Source: CAYMLQ01 sp964390795 (GTDB lineage Bacteria; Verrucomicrobiota; Kiritimatiellia; RFP12; UBA1067). From it: a stretch of 12,016 nt of DNA. Below, piece by piece: positions 1-7,562 of the stretch; positions within the stretch are counted from its first letter, which is position 1; the number at the start of each line of letters is the position of its first letter. Under the pieces are notes generated by a model, which searched no databases, was not told where the DNA came from, and worked only from the letters and a program-made list of their open reading frames with translations. The stretch is from positions 1 through 12,016 of the forward strand of contig CAYMLQ010000160.1 in NCBI GenBank assembly GCA_964390795.1, given 5' to 3'. The position numbers and the translations under genes were made by a program.

Positions 1-4
1 GACA

Positions 5-41
5 GTCCGCTTTTGCACTTTGCAATTGTGTCCGCTTTTGC
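5..41. repeat. Pair of 12-bp direct repeats, possible mobile-element end
   Basis: The 12-mer GTCCGCTTTTGC occurs at 5-16 and again at 30-41, a 25-bp period. Between the copies are a 5-bp inverted repeat (TTGCA 13-17 / TGCAA 21-25) and the palindrome CAATTG (23-28). Repeated sites of this kind occur at the ends of some insertion sequences (for example IS21-type elements), where transposase binds several copies. The repeats lie right where the adjacent LRR-gene relic ends at 64. No transposase is visible, so the assignment to an element end is inference. Confidence 0.35.
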
Positions 42-63
42 TCCGCCCCCGACAATACAATAT

Positions 64-288
64 TTACCCCATGATCGTGGAAGGCACCATTACCCCGCCG
101 CCGGAACCGAGGTACTTGCTGCTTGTTACTTTCCCAACATCAACCGAGTACTCGTACGGTTCCCGCATGACCCACTGCACGGCCGCCGGACGTCCGCCGA
201 ACGTCGCGCCCCAGCCGGTGGCCCCCGGCAGGTAATAGACGGTGGCGGCTGGGAAGCCCCAGAAAGCGCCCGAAAGCGCCCGACACAT
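64..288 (-). pseudogene. Fragment of a BspA-like leucine-rich-repeat surface protein gene
   Basis: Read on the minus strand, this stretch encodes the segment VYYLPGATGWGATFGGRPAA. It closely follows the YYLPGTTGWG-TFGGRPT linker that recurs in BspA-type LRR proteins of Verrucomicrobia and relatives. Further on, a YLGSGGGVMVPSTIMG segment resembles the G-Y-GxGGxVxIPSTING start of another repeat. The reading frame then stops with TAA at 66-64 instead of continuing into LRR units. There is no convincing start, signal peptide or ribosome site. A 10-bp tandem duplication at 262-281 shifts the frame upstream of the conserved part. I read it as a decayed internal piece of a surface protein gene, truncated at about position 64. 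Family recognition is from motif memory and the piece is short. Confidence 0.5.
262..281. repeat. Perfect 10-bp tandem duplication
   Basis: GAAAGCGCCC is present twice back to back (262-271 and 272-281). The length is not a multiple of three, so it shifts the frame of the minus-strand LRR relic. With one copy removed, the minus strand reads PEYVSGAFWGFP continuously into the conserved YYLPG segment. This looks like a slippage mutation in a decaying gene. Confidence 0.6.
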
Positions 289-296
289 ATTCGGGT

Positions 297-355
297 TTGT
301 CTTTCTCAGGCCGAATGGGTTATCCTTCTTTAAGTACAGTTGCGTCTTTTAAGAC
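297..355 (+). promoter_or_regulatory. Candidate promoter and near-palindrome upstream of the sulfatase operon
   Basis: TTGTCT (297-302) and TATCCT (321-326), 18 bp apart, form a weak sigma-70-like pair. A short inverted repeat GTCTT-TT-AAGAC lies at 344-355, between this promoter and the ribosome site at 371, where an operator could sit. Both are weak matches. They are listed because this is the only non-coding gap upstream of a five-gene operon. Confidence 0.22.
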
Positions 356-381
356 CGACACACGCATACCAAGGAGCCCGC

Positions 382-2079
382 ATGAGCAGTCTGCAACACC
401 ACACTTCATTGCACCTTTCCGCCGCAAAAGTGAGCACGGAAATCTATCGGATGAGGACACCTTGTCCGCCTGCTCTCGCGGCCTGCCTTCTGTTTTTCGC
501 TCACGCCGTTGCGGCGGAGCCTCTGTCGCGCCCCAATATCCTGTTCGTCTTCGCCGACGACTGGGGCCGCTACGCCAGCGCCTATGCGCCCGTGGACAAG
601 GTGCCGTCTCCCAACGACGTGATCAAGACCCCGCACGTCGACCGCATCGCGCGGGAGGGCGCGCTCTTCCGCAACGCGTTCGTTAACGCGCCGAGCTGCA
701 CGCCGTGCCGCAGCTCGCTCATGTCGGGCCGCTACTTCTTCAACACCGGCCGCGGCGCGATCCTCAATGGCGCGGTGTGGGATCCGGCCATCCCGACTTT
801 CCCGCTCCTTCTGCGGGACGCGGGTTACCACATCGGCAAGAGCTACAAGGTGTGGAGCCCAGGCACGCCCGCCGACGCGCCTTTCGGCGGCCAGCAGTAC
901 GCGTACGAGAAGGCCGGACGCGCCCCTAACAATTTCTCGGAAGAGACCGAGACGCGCCTCGCCACAGGCCTCAGCGTCGACGCCGCGCACCGGGAGATCC
1001 TCGGCCAGGTGCGCGCGAATTTCGACGCGTTCCTCGCCGCCAGACCTGCCGGAAAACCATGGCTCTACTTCTTCGGCCCCACCACGACGCACCGCACCTG
1101 GGTGAAAGGCTCCGGAAAAAATCACTGGGGAATCGAGCCGGACGCGCTCAAAGGCAAGCTCACCAAGTCCCTGCCTGACGTACCCGAGGTGCGCGAGGAC
1201 ACGGCCGACTATCTGGGCGAGTGCCAGTCCGTTGACGCCTGCGTCGGCGAGCTGATGAAGCGGCTGGAGGAGTCGGGCGAACTCGAGCGCACCGTCGTGG
1301 TCGTGAGCGGCGACCACGGCTTCCCCGGCGTGCCGGACGGCAAGTGCAACCTCTACTCGCACGGCACGGCTGTGGCGCTGGCGATCCGCTGGCCCGGCGG
1401 TAAAGCCGGACGCGTGATCGACGACCACGTCTGCCTGCCCGACCTCGCGCCGACCTTCATGGAACTCGCCGGCGTGACGCCGCCCCCCGGCGTCACCGCC
1501 CGCTCCCTGGTGCCGCTCCTGACATCCGACAAGGAGGGCCAGATCGACCCGACCCGCACCTGGGTGATCACCGGCCGCGAGCGGCACGTCGCGCAGGCGC
1601 GCGAAGGCAACCGGCCCTACCCCATGCGCGCGCTGCACACGCCGGACTTCCTGTACATCCGCAACTTCGCCCCTGACCGCTGGCCCATGGGCGCGCCCGC
1701 CGCCGCGGACGCCGCCACCAGCACGCTCGATCCGAAACTCCTCGAGGACAAAACCCACTACGCGTTCGCCGATATGGACGCGAGCCCGACGAAAGCGTGG
1801 CTCGTGCTGCACCGCGATGTGGCCGACTGGAAGTGGAACTACGAGCGCGCCTTCGGGAAACGGCCCGCTGAGGAGCTGTACGACCTGCGCCGCGACCGCG
1901 GCCAGACGCGTAACCTCGCGGGCGATCCCGCCTACGCGCCCCAGCAGGCCCAGCTCGCTGCGGATCTGCTTGCCCGCCTGCGCGCGGTGGGCGACCCGCG
2001 CGTCTGTGCCGACCCCGTCCCGTTCGAGCACTCGCCCTACACGGACGAGCTGGAGAAAAAGGAGAAGAAACGCAAATGA
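382..2079 (+). CDS. Exported family S1 sulfatase (formylglycine-dependent)
   Basis: This is a type I sulfatase of 565 residues, expected to hydrolyse sulfate esters (or N-sulfate) on a glycan outside the cytoplasm. The catalytic signature C-x-P-x-R appears as CTPCRSSLMSG, with C106 the residue converted to formylglycine. An Asp pair in FADDWG (D59, D60) and the SGDHG motif (D311, H312) supply metal ligands. The C-terminal part ends in a Lys/Glu-rich tail. The start at 382 is chosen for its AAGGAG at 371-376, 5 nt away. A second in-frame ATG at 451 has a weak ribosome site but gives a textbook 22-residue signal peptide ending AVAA, so the true start is uncertain. From 382 the signal peptide has an unusual 23-residue extension. 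The stop overlaps the next start (ATGA), so the two genes are translationally coupled. The second Cys in CTPCR is less common than Ser, Thr or Ala at that position. The substrate cannot be read from sequence. Heparan-sulfamidase-like S1 subfamilies are one possibility. Confidence 0.93.
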   Translation: MSSLQHHTSLHLSAAKVSTEIYRMRTPCPPALAACLLFFAHAVAAEPLSRPNILFVFADDWGRYASAYAPVDKVPSPNDVIKTPHVDRIAREGALFRNAFVNAPSCTPCRSSLMSGRYFFNTGRGAILNGAVWDPAIPTFPLLLRDAGYHIGKSYKVWSPGTPADAPFGGQQYAYEKAGRAPNNFSEETETRLATGLSVDAAHREILGQVRANFDAFLAARPAGKPWLYFFGPTTTHRTWVKGSGKNHWGIEPDALKGKLTKSLPDVPEVREDTADYLGECQSVDACVGELMKRLEESGELERTVVVVSGDHGFPGVPDGKCNLYSHGTAVALAIRWPGGKAGRVIDDHVCLPDLAPTFMELAGVTPPPGVTARSLVPLLTSDKEGQIDPTRTWVITGRERHVAQAREGNRPYPMRALHTPDFLYIRNFAPDRWPMGAPAAADAATSTLDPKLLEDKTHYAFADMDASPTKAWLVLHRDVADWKWNYERAFGKRPAEELYDLRRDRGQTRNLAGDPAYAPQQAQLAADLLARLRAVGDPRVCADPVPFEHSPYTDELEKKEKKRK

Positions 2080-3395
2080 CGACCGCCAACCGCCGCAGCT
2101 TTTTGAAACGGTCCTTTGCTGCGTTCGCCGGAATCTCATTCCTGCCGTGCCGGGTTTTCGGCGCCAACGAGCGGCTCAACATCGCCTTCATCGGCGCGGG
2201 CGGCAGAGGCCTCGCCGCCATACGTTCGCTTCAGCGCCGCGCGGAAATCAACTTCGCCGCCTTTGCGGACGTGTACGAAAAGCGGGCCGTCGAAACGTAC
2301 AAGGCGAACCCTGCGGTTCCGCGCTTTACCGATTTCCGCGTCATGCTCGACACGCTCGGCAGCCAGATCGACGCGGTCGTCGTCGCGACGCCCGACCATA
2401 CCCACCACATCGCCGCCAAGAGCTGCCTCAACGCGGGCAAGCACGTCTACGTCGAGAAACCGCTCGCGCACAGCGTCGCTGAAGTCCGCGACCTCATGGC
2501 GCTTGAGGCGAAGACGGGGCTCGCCTGCCAGATGGGCAACCAAGGCCACTCCGGCGGCGGCATCCTGATGCTCGGCGCATGGCACAAGGCGGGCGTCTTC
2601 GGGGAAGTCAAGGACGTCCACGCCTGGAGCACCGCCAAGTGGAGCCTCGACGACGCGCGCCCGCCGACGGAACAAGCGCCTTCGAGCCTCGACTGGGACA
2701 AATGGCTCGGTCCCGCCGCCGCCGTGCCCTACAGTTCCGCTTACCAGCCCAGCAAGTGGCGCGGCTGGTTCGAGTTCGGCACCGGCGCGCTCGGCGACTG
2801 GGCCTGCCACAACATGGACGCGCCCTACGACGTGTTCGGCCTCGACTGCCCCAGCAAGGTCGAGATCGAGAGCACCGGCCCCAAGCGCCTCACCTTCCCC
2901 GTCAGTGTCAAACTCACCTACACGTTCCCCGCCACGACCGAGCGCGGCGAGATGCGTCTGCACTGGTACCAGGGTCCGCAGTTCAAGCCGCCGCGACCGC
3001 CCGAACTGGAGCCCGACCGCCCGTTCGGCTCTGACGGCGGTGGCGGCACGCTCATCGTGGGTTCGAAAGCGACCGCCGTCATGGGCTCGCACGCCGGCAC
3101 GCCGCGCCTCATCCCTGAGACTCGCATGCGCGAGCTGGCCGCGTCCATCCCGAAGCCTGACTTGAAGCGCACCGGCCATCTGGACAACTGGCTGCTCGCC
3201 ATCAGGGGCCAGGAAAAGTGCCGCTCCAACTTCGCCTACGCGGGCCGCCTGACCGAGACCATGCACTTCGGAAACATCGCCATGCACGTCAACCGCAACC
3301 TCCGCCTCGACCCGAAAACACGCGCCATCTTGGGGGACGACGAGGCCGCCGCCCTGATGGCCAGCCCCACACCGCGCAAGGGCTGGAAGGTCTGA
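2076..3395 (+). CDS. Tat-exported Gfo/Idh/MocA family oxidoreductase
   Basis: The 439-residue protein is an NAD(P)-dependent sugar dehydrogenase-like enzyme. The N-terminus carries a twin-arginine signal (RRSFLK, residues 6-11, followed by a short hydrophobic stretch), so it is probably exported folded with its cofactor bound, as is known for glucose-fructose oxidoreductase. The Rossmann nucleotide loop is GAGGRG (residues 40-45) and the family's EKP motif is at 127-129, with K128 the usual catalytic lysine. A MGNQGH segment near residue 155 is typical of the subgroup common in Planctomycetes and Verrucomicrobia. The start overlaps the upstream sulfatase stop by 4 bp, and AAGGAG lies at 2059-2064. 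Being between two sulfatases and upstream of a DUF1080 protein suggests oxidation of a sugar hydroxyl (for example at C3) on the same glycan. The exact substrate is inference. Confidence 0.93.
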   Translation: MTTANRRSFLKRSFAAFAGISFLPCRVFGANERLNIAFIGAGGRGLAAIRSLQRRAEINFAAFADVYEKRAVETYKANPAVPRFTDFRVMLDTLGSQIDAVVVATPDHTHHIAAKSCLNAGKHVYVEKPLAHSVAEVRDLMALEAKTGLACQMGNQGHSGGGILMLGAWHKAGVFGEVKDVHAWSTAKWSLDDARPPTEQAPSSLDWDKWLGPAAAVPYSSAYQPSKWRGWFEFGTGALGDWACHNMDAPYDVFGLDCPSKVEIESTGPKRLTFPVSVKLTYTFPATTERGEMRLHWYQGPQFKPPRPPELEPDRPFGSDGGGGTLIVGSKATAVMGSHAGTPRLIPETRMRELAASIPKPDLKRTGHLDNWLLAIRGQEKCRSNFAYAGRLTETMHFGNIAMHVNRNLRLDPKTRAILGDDEAAALMASPTPRKGWKV

Positions 3396-3471
3396 ACACG
3401 AGAAAGAGGAACTCAAAGTCATCCTCCTGACCGACCTTCTTTGACGTCCTCACTGACTATGGAGACCGACC

Positions 3472-4827
3472 ATGACACGAAAACCGCTTATACTCGCCCT
3501 CGCGTCTCTTGCCCTCACTGCGGTAGCAGCCACAACTGACAGGCCCAACATCGTGTTCATCCTCTCAGACGACCTCGCGCAGGGCGACCTCGGCTGTTAC
3601 GGCCAGAAGCTCATCCAGACGCCCGCGCTTGACCGCATGGCAGCGGAAGGTACGCGCTACACGCAGGCCTATTCCGGCACGACGGTCTGCGCGCCCTCGC
3701 GCACGTCGCTCATGACGGGCCTGCACATGGGCCACTCGCCGGTCCGCGCCAACCGCGAAATCGCTGCGGGAGCCGGCCAGTTCCCGTTGCCAACCGAGAC
3801 CGTCACCGTCGCGCAAATCCTGAAGTCGGTCGGCTACGCCACAGCCTGCATGGGCAAGTGGGGCATGGGCATGTTCGACACCACCGGCAGCCCGCTCAAA
3901 AAAGGCTTCGACCACTTCTACGGCTACAACTGCCAGCGCCACGCGCACAGCTATTTCCCGGATCACCTTTTTTCCGACGCCACCCGCGTCGAGCTTCCCG
4001 AGAACGCGGGCGGCGCCAAGAAGACGTACGCGCAAAACCTGATCGCCGACGACATGCTGCGCTGGGTGCGAGAGAAGAAGGACGGGCCGTTCTTCCTCTT
4101 CTTCGCCGTCACGCTGCCCCACGGCAACTACGAGATCGACGACCAGGGCCTTTACATGGACAAGCAGTGGACGGACAAGGATAAGACGTATGCGGCCATG
4201 GTGACCCGCCTCGATACAGACGTTGGCCGGCTGCTGGCGCTGCTCAAGGAACTCAAGATTGACGAGAAGACGCTGGTGCTGTTCGCGGGCGACAACGGCT
4301 CCTCGTTCGGACCGGAAAGCCCGCTCGGGAAACGCTTCGACCAGTCCATGGGCGGCGCGCTCCGCGGCTTCAAGCGCTCGATGTATGAGGGCGGCCTGAG
4401 GCAGGCCGCGCTGGCACGCTGGCCCGGCGTCGTGACCGCAGGGCGCGTGAGCGACGAGCCGTGGGCCTTCTGGGACTTCCTGCCGACCGCCGCCGAACTG
4501 GCCGGTGCGACGTTGCCCGCCGGCTTCCAGCCTGACGGACTCTCGCTCGTCTCCTATCTCAAGGGCGGACCGGCGCCCAAGCGTGAGTTCTTCTATTGGG
4601 AACTCCACGAAGGTAAATCCATCCAAGCCCTGCGCTTCGGCGATTGGAAGGCCGTGCGCAACGGCCCCGCCGCGCCGCTCGAACTCTACGACCTGGCGAA
4701 AGACGCGGGCGAGAAAACCAATCTCGCAGCGCAGCACCCGGAGCTTGTCGCAAAAGCCGAAGCGCTCATGCGGCAGGCCCGCACAGACGATCCGAACTGG
4801 CCCATGGCCGTAAAACCCAACAAATAG
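3472..4827 (+). CDS. Exported family S1 sulfatase (arylsulfatase A-like)
   Basis: A 451-residue sulfatase with a cleavable signal peptide (MTRKPLILALASLALTAVAA). The signature is CAPSRTSLMTG, with C73 the formylglycine precursor and R77 its partner. Metal and active-site residues visible are D33-D34 in LSDDLAQGDLGCYG, K129 in GKWGMG, H217 in LPHGNY, and D274-N275 in AGDNGSS. The length matches a single catalytic domain with its small C-terminal subdomain. GGAG at 3461-3464, 7 nt before the ATG, supports the start. The 76-bp gap after the oxidoreductase is the longest in the operon, but I see no convincing promoter or terminator in it. The signature differs from the CTPCR and CSPTR of the other two sulfatases, suggesting a different S1 subfamily and probably a different sulfate position on the substrate (inference). 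Confidence 0.94.
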   Translation: MTRKPLILALASLALTAVAATTDRPNIVFILSDDLAQGDLGCYGQKLIQTPALDRMAAEGTRYTQAYSGTTVCAPSRTSLMTGLHMGHSPVRANREIAAGAGQFPLPTETVTVAQILKSVGYATACMGKWGMGMFDTTGSPLKKGFDHFYGYNCQRHAHSYFPDHLFSDATRVELPENAGGAKKTYAQNLIADDMLRWVREKKDGPFFLFFAVTLPHGNYEIDDQGLYMDKQWTDKDKTYAAMVTRLDTDVGRLLALLKELKIDEKTLVLFAGDNGSSFGPESPLGKRFDQSMGGALRGFKRSMYEGGLRQAALARWPGVVTAGRVSDEPWAFWDFLPTAAELAGATLPAGFQPDGLSLVSYLKGGPAPKREFFYWELHEGKSIQALRFGDWKAVRNGPAAPLELYDLAKDAGEKTNLAAQHPELVAKAEALMRQARTDDPNWPMAVKPNK

Positions 4828-4838
4828 AAAGGTCGTTC

Positions 4839-5555
4839 ATGAACGTGATCACACTCGCAGTATCCATCCTCCTCCCCGCAGCCCTGTTCGCGGCTGACAC
4901 CAACAAAGTCTCAAACTTGACCGAACCTCCGGTCGTGGAACCGAAGTACGACGGCACGCCTGTGCCGCCATCCCAAGGCGCAAAGATCCTCTTCGACGGC
5001 GCCAGCGCCGCATCATGGAAACAGCTGCCCAAGACAAAGCAACCCGCCGCCAGCGACGCCGTGCAATGGAAAATGGAAAACGGCTATCTCGAGGTCGTCC
5101 CCAAGACCGGCATGATTTGCACACGCGAGCCCGCTATCACCTCGGGCCACCTGCACATCGAATGGGCTACGCCAGCCGAGGTCAAGGGCAACGGCCAGGG
5201 CCGCGGCAACAGCGGCGTCTTCATCGAGGGCTTCCCTGAGCTGCAGGTGCTCGACTCGTACAACAACAAGACCTACTTCGACGGACAGGCAGCAGCGCTC
5301 TATAAGCACCGCCCGCCGCTGGTCAACGCGTGTCGCGGACCGGGCCTCTGGCAGGCCTACGACATCCATATCGCACGCGCCCAAGTCGAGGGCGGCAAGA
5401 TCCTCAAGCCCGCGACCCTAACGGTCTATCACAACAATGTGCTCGTGCAGGATAAGGTCGAATTCCAGAGCCCGCAACAAGCCGGCACGCTGAAGTTCCA
5501 AGATCACGGCAATCCCGTGCGCTACCGCAACATCTGGTTCAAGCCCACGGAGTAG
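4839..5555 (+). CDS. Exported DUF1080 / 3-keto-disaccharide hydrolase-family protein
   Basis: A 238-residue secreted protein. The signal peptide is MNVITLAVSILLPAALFA, followed by one concanavalin-like beta-sandwich domain of the DUF1080 family (Pfam 3-keto-disaccharide hydrolase). Diagnostic segments are KILFDG near residue 50, GRGNSGVFI from residue 121, then LQVLDSYNN, YFDGQAAALYK and W-x-AYDI, ending with HGNPVRYRNIWFKP. Members of this family act on 3-keto-glycosides. An oxidase of the Gfo/Idh/MocA type is encoded two genes upstream, so the pair could cleave a glycosidic bond by oxidation followed by hydrolysis or elimination. An AAAGG ribosome site is at 4828-4832. A longer open frame extends upstream of 4839 but lies inside the preceding sulfatase in another frame. 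The gap to that sulfatase is 11 bp, so co-transcription is near certain. Confidence 0.92.
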   Translation: MNVITLAVSILLPAALFAADTNKVSNLTEPPVVEPKYDGTPVPPSQGAKILFDGASAASWKQLPKTKQPAASDAVQWKMENGYLEVVPKTGMICTREPAITSGHLHIEWATPAEVKGNGQGRGNSGVFIEGFPELQVLDSYNNKTYFDGQAAALYKHRPPLVNACRGPGLWQAYDIHIARAQVEGGKILKPATLTVYHNNVLVQDKVEFQSPQQAGTLKFQDHGNPVRYRNIWFKPTE

Positions 5556-5589
5556 CCTCATGACACACGTTAAATCGGAGGTTTGTTCG

Positions 5590-7506
5590 ATGCGTCGAAA
5601 GATACTATTATTTCATTCTTGTTTTGGCCATTTTTTGTTGGCGCTGGTTTTGTCCGGCGGTGTCGCTGGCGCGGCCGAGCGGCCTAACGTCCTCTTCATC
5701 CTCGCGGATGATCTCGGCTGGGCCGACACGAGCCTGTACGGGCACACGACATTTTACCGAACCCCGAACCTCGACCGCCTCGCTCGGCGCGGCATGACCT
5801 TCAGCCGCGCCTACTCGGCCAGCCCGCTCTGCTCGCCCACGCGCTCCAGCATTCTCACCGGGCTCAGCCCCGCTCGAATCGGGATCACTTCGCCCGTCTG
5901 CCACGAACCCGCTGAGCGCCTCGAGGCGACTCCGGGAAAAGCGGGCCCGGCGGGCAACAAAGCCACGGTCTGCAGTTCGGCCACGCGCCTCAAGACCGAC
6001 TATGTGACGCTTGCGGAAACGCTGAAGACCACCGGCTATGTCACCGGCCATTTCGGCAAGTGGCACCTGGGCCCGGAGCCGTTCTCGCCACTCCAGCAGG
6101 GCTTCGACGTGGACGTGCCGCACTACCCCGGCCCCGGTCCGGCGGGCAGTTTTGTCGCGCCGTGGAAGTTCAAGGACTTTGACGCCGACCCAGGCGAGCC
6201 CAACCAGCACCTCGAAGACCGGATGGCCAAGGAGGCGGTCGCCTTTCTGGAGAAGAACAAGGACAAGCCCTTCTTTCTCAACTACTGGATGTTCTCGGTC
6301 CACGCGCCCTTCAACGCCAAAACGAATCTGATCGAGAAATACCGCGCCATCGCCGACCCCACTAACCCGCAGCGCAGCCCGACCTACGCGGCCATGGTCG
6401 AGTCCATGGATGACGCGGTCGGCACGCTCCTGAACACGCTGGACCGGCTCCAGCTGACAGACAAGACGCTGATCGTCTTCTTCTCCGACAACGGCGGCAA
6501 CATGTACAACGAGGTGGACGGCACCACGCCCACCAGCAACGCACCGCTGCGCGGCGGCAAGGCCACGCTGTACGAGGGCGGCGTGCGCGTGCCGTGCGTC
6601 GTCTGCTGGCCTGGCGCAGTCGCAGGCGGCACGCGCAGCGACGCGGTCATCCAGAGTGTCGACTTCTACCCCACGCTTCTCGAGATCCTCGGCCTCAAGC
6701 CCGCCGCCGACCAGCGCTTCGACGGCATCAGCATCGTGCCTGCGCTGAAGGGACAGCCGCTGCAACGCGAGGCGATTTTCACCTATTTCCCGCATGATCC
6801 GCGTGTGCCCGAATGGCTGCCGCCAGCCGTCTCCGTGCTCTGCGGCGACTGGAAGCTGATCCGCATTTTCTACGGCGGGGAGAGCGGCGCGCACCGCTGG
6901 AAGCTTTTCAACATCGCCACTGATCTCGGTGAAAAGAGCGATCTCGCGGCACAGGAACCGCAGCGCGTGAAAGAGCTGGATGCGCGCATCGAGGCGTTTC
7001 TCAAAGACACGCAGGCCGTGTTGCCGTTGCCGAATCCCGCGTTCGATCCGGCCGCCTACCATCCCGAACTGGAGGGTGTGCAGCAGAAGCAACAGCCGCC
7101 TCAGCCCAAACCGGGCCCCGAGGCGCAGGCCGACTGGAAGGCGCGAAACTGCACCGTCACCTTCACGAACGGTATCGTGACGGTCCGGGGCACGGGCGAC
7201 ACCCCGTTCCTCGGCTTCCCTGTGGGACGCGCGAAAGGGCCTGCCATGGTCCGCGTCCGCGCGCGAGCCGCCGCCACCGCCCAGGGCAAGATCGAACTCG
7301 TTCCCGCCGCAGGGCAGGACGCCGCGCAATCATTGACGTTTGATCTGAAGGGTGGGGACTGGCAGGTGCTGAAGGTTGATGTGCCAGCGACCGTCCCCCT
7401 CAACATCCTGCGCGTCTACCTGCCCGCGCAGACGCAATCGGTCGAGGTGGACTGGGTCGAACTGAAGGTCACCGACGAAAAGGCGCCGCGCCGCTGGAAC
7501 TTCTGA
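5590..7506 (+). CDS. Exported family S1 sulfatase with C-terminal beta-sandwich-like extension
   Basis: A 638-residue sulfatase. The signal peptide ends near GVAGA, followed by ERPNVLFILADDLGW (D40-D41). The signature is CSPTRSSILTG with C81 as formylglycine precursor. K157 and H159 in GKWHLG, H238 in SVHAPF, and D300-N301 in FSDNGGN complete the catalytic set. After the catalytic part ends near residue 490, a Gln/Pro-rich linker (about 498-515) leads to roughly 120 residues with alternating beta-strand character (from ARNCTVTF to the C-terminus). This part looks like an appended carbohydrate-binding-like module and is not part of the usual S1 fold. The ATG at 5590 is preferred because GGAGG (5577-5581) lies 8 nt upstream and the signal peptide then has a normal RRK n-region. 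An in-frame ATG at 5560 with a GGAG is an alternative. Last gene of the operon. Confidence 0.94.
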   Translation: MRRKILLFHSCFGHFLLALVLSGGVAGAAERPNVLFILADDLGWADTSLYGHTTFYRTPNLDRLARRGMTFSRAYSASPLCSPTRSSILTGLSPARIGITSPVCHEPAERLEATPGKAGPAGNKATVCSSATRLKTDYVTLAETLKTTGYVTGHFGKWHLGPEPFSPLQQGFDVDVPHYPGPGPAGSFVAPWKFKDFDADPGEPNQHLEDRMAKEAVAFLEKNKDKPFFLNYWMFSVHAPFNAKTNLIEKYRAIADPTNPQRSPTYAAMVESMDDAVGTLLNTLDRLQLTDKTLIVFFSDNGGNMYNEVDGTTPTSNAPLRGGKATLYEGGVRVPCVVCWPGAVAGGTRSDAVIQSVDFYPTLLEILGLKPAADQRFDGISIVPALKGQPLQREAIFTYFPHDPRVPEWLPPAVSVLCGDWKLIRIFYGGESGAHRWKLFNIATDLGEKSDLAAQEPQRVKELDARIEAFLKDTQAVLPLPNPAFDPAAYHPELEGVQQKQQPPQPKPGPEAQADWKARNCTVTFTNGIVTVRGTGDTPFLGFPVGRAKGPAMVRVRARAAATAQGKIELVPAAGQDAAQSLTFDLKGGDWQVLKVDVPATVPLNILRVYLPAQTQSVEVDWVELKVTDEKAPRRWNF

Positions 7507-7516
7507 ACTGAAGCTC

Positions 7517-7558
7517 GCCCAGCGTGGGCAATCGCCCGGCTCGCCGTCCTGCCGGACG
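7517..7558. terminator. Possible weak bidirectional terminator hairpins between convergent genes
   Basis: Two small GC-rich hairpins lie in the 56-bp gap between the converging sulfatase and pseudouridine synthase genes: GCCCA-GCG-TGGGC (7517-7529) and CGTCC-TGCC-GGACG (7545-7558). Neither is followed by a U-tract, so intrinsic termination is only suggested by position. Confidence 0.25.
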
Positions 7559-7562
7559 CGCG

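Noticed and set aside
13..686. Plus-strand open frames at 13-333 and 297-686
   Set aside because: There are no motifs or ribosome sites. One overlaps the LRR relic and the other runs into the sulfatase in the wrong frame.
406..2139. 577-codon open frame antisense to the first sulfatase
   Set aside because: It is Arg/Gly/Val-rich low-complexity translation with no recognisable motif, mirroring a high-GC coding strand. The plus-strand sulfatase motifs are unambiguous.
3396..3471. Internal promoter before the second sulfatase (TTGACG at 3441-3446)
   Set aside because: There is no -10-like hexamer at 16-18 bp spacing, where the ribosome site already lies. The gene is more simply co-transcribed.
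5560..5589. Start of the third sulfatase at the ATG at 5560
   Set aside because: A GGAG precedes it, but the ATG at 5590 has a full GGAGG at better spacing and gives a normal signal peptide. It is kept only as an alternative.
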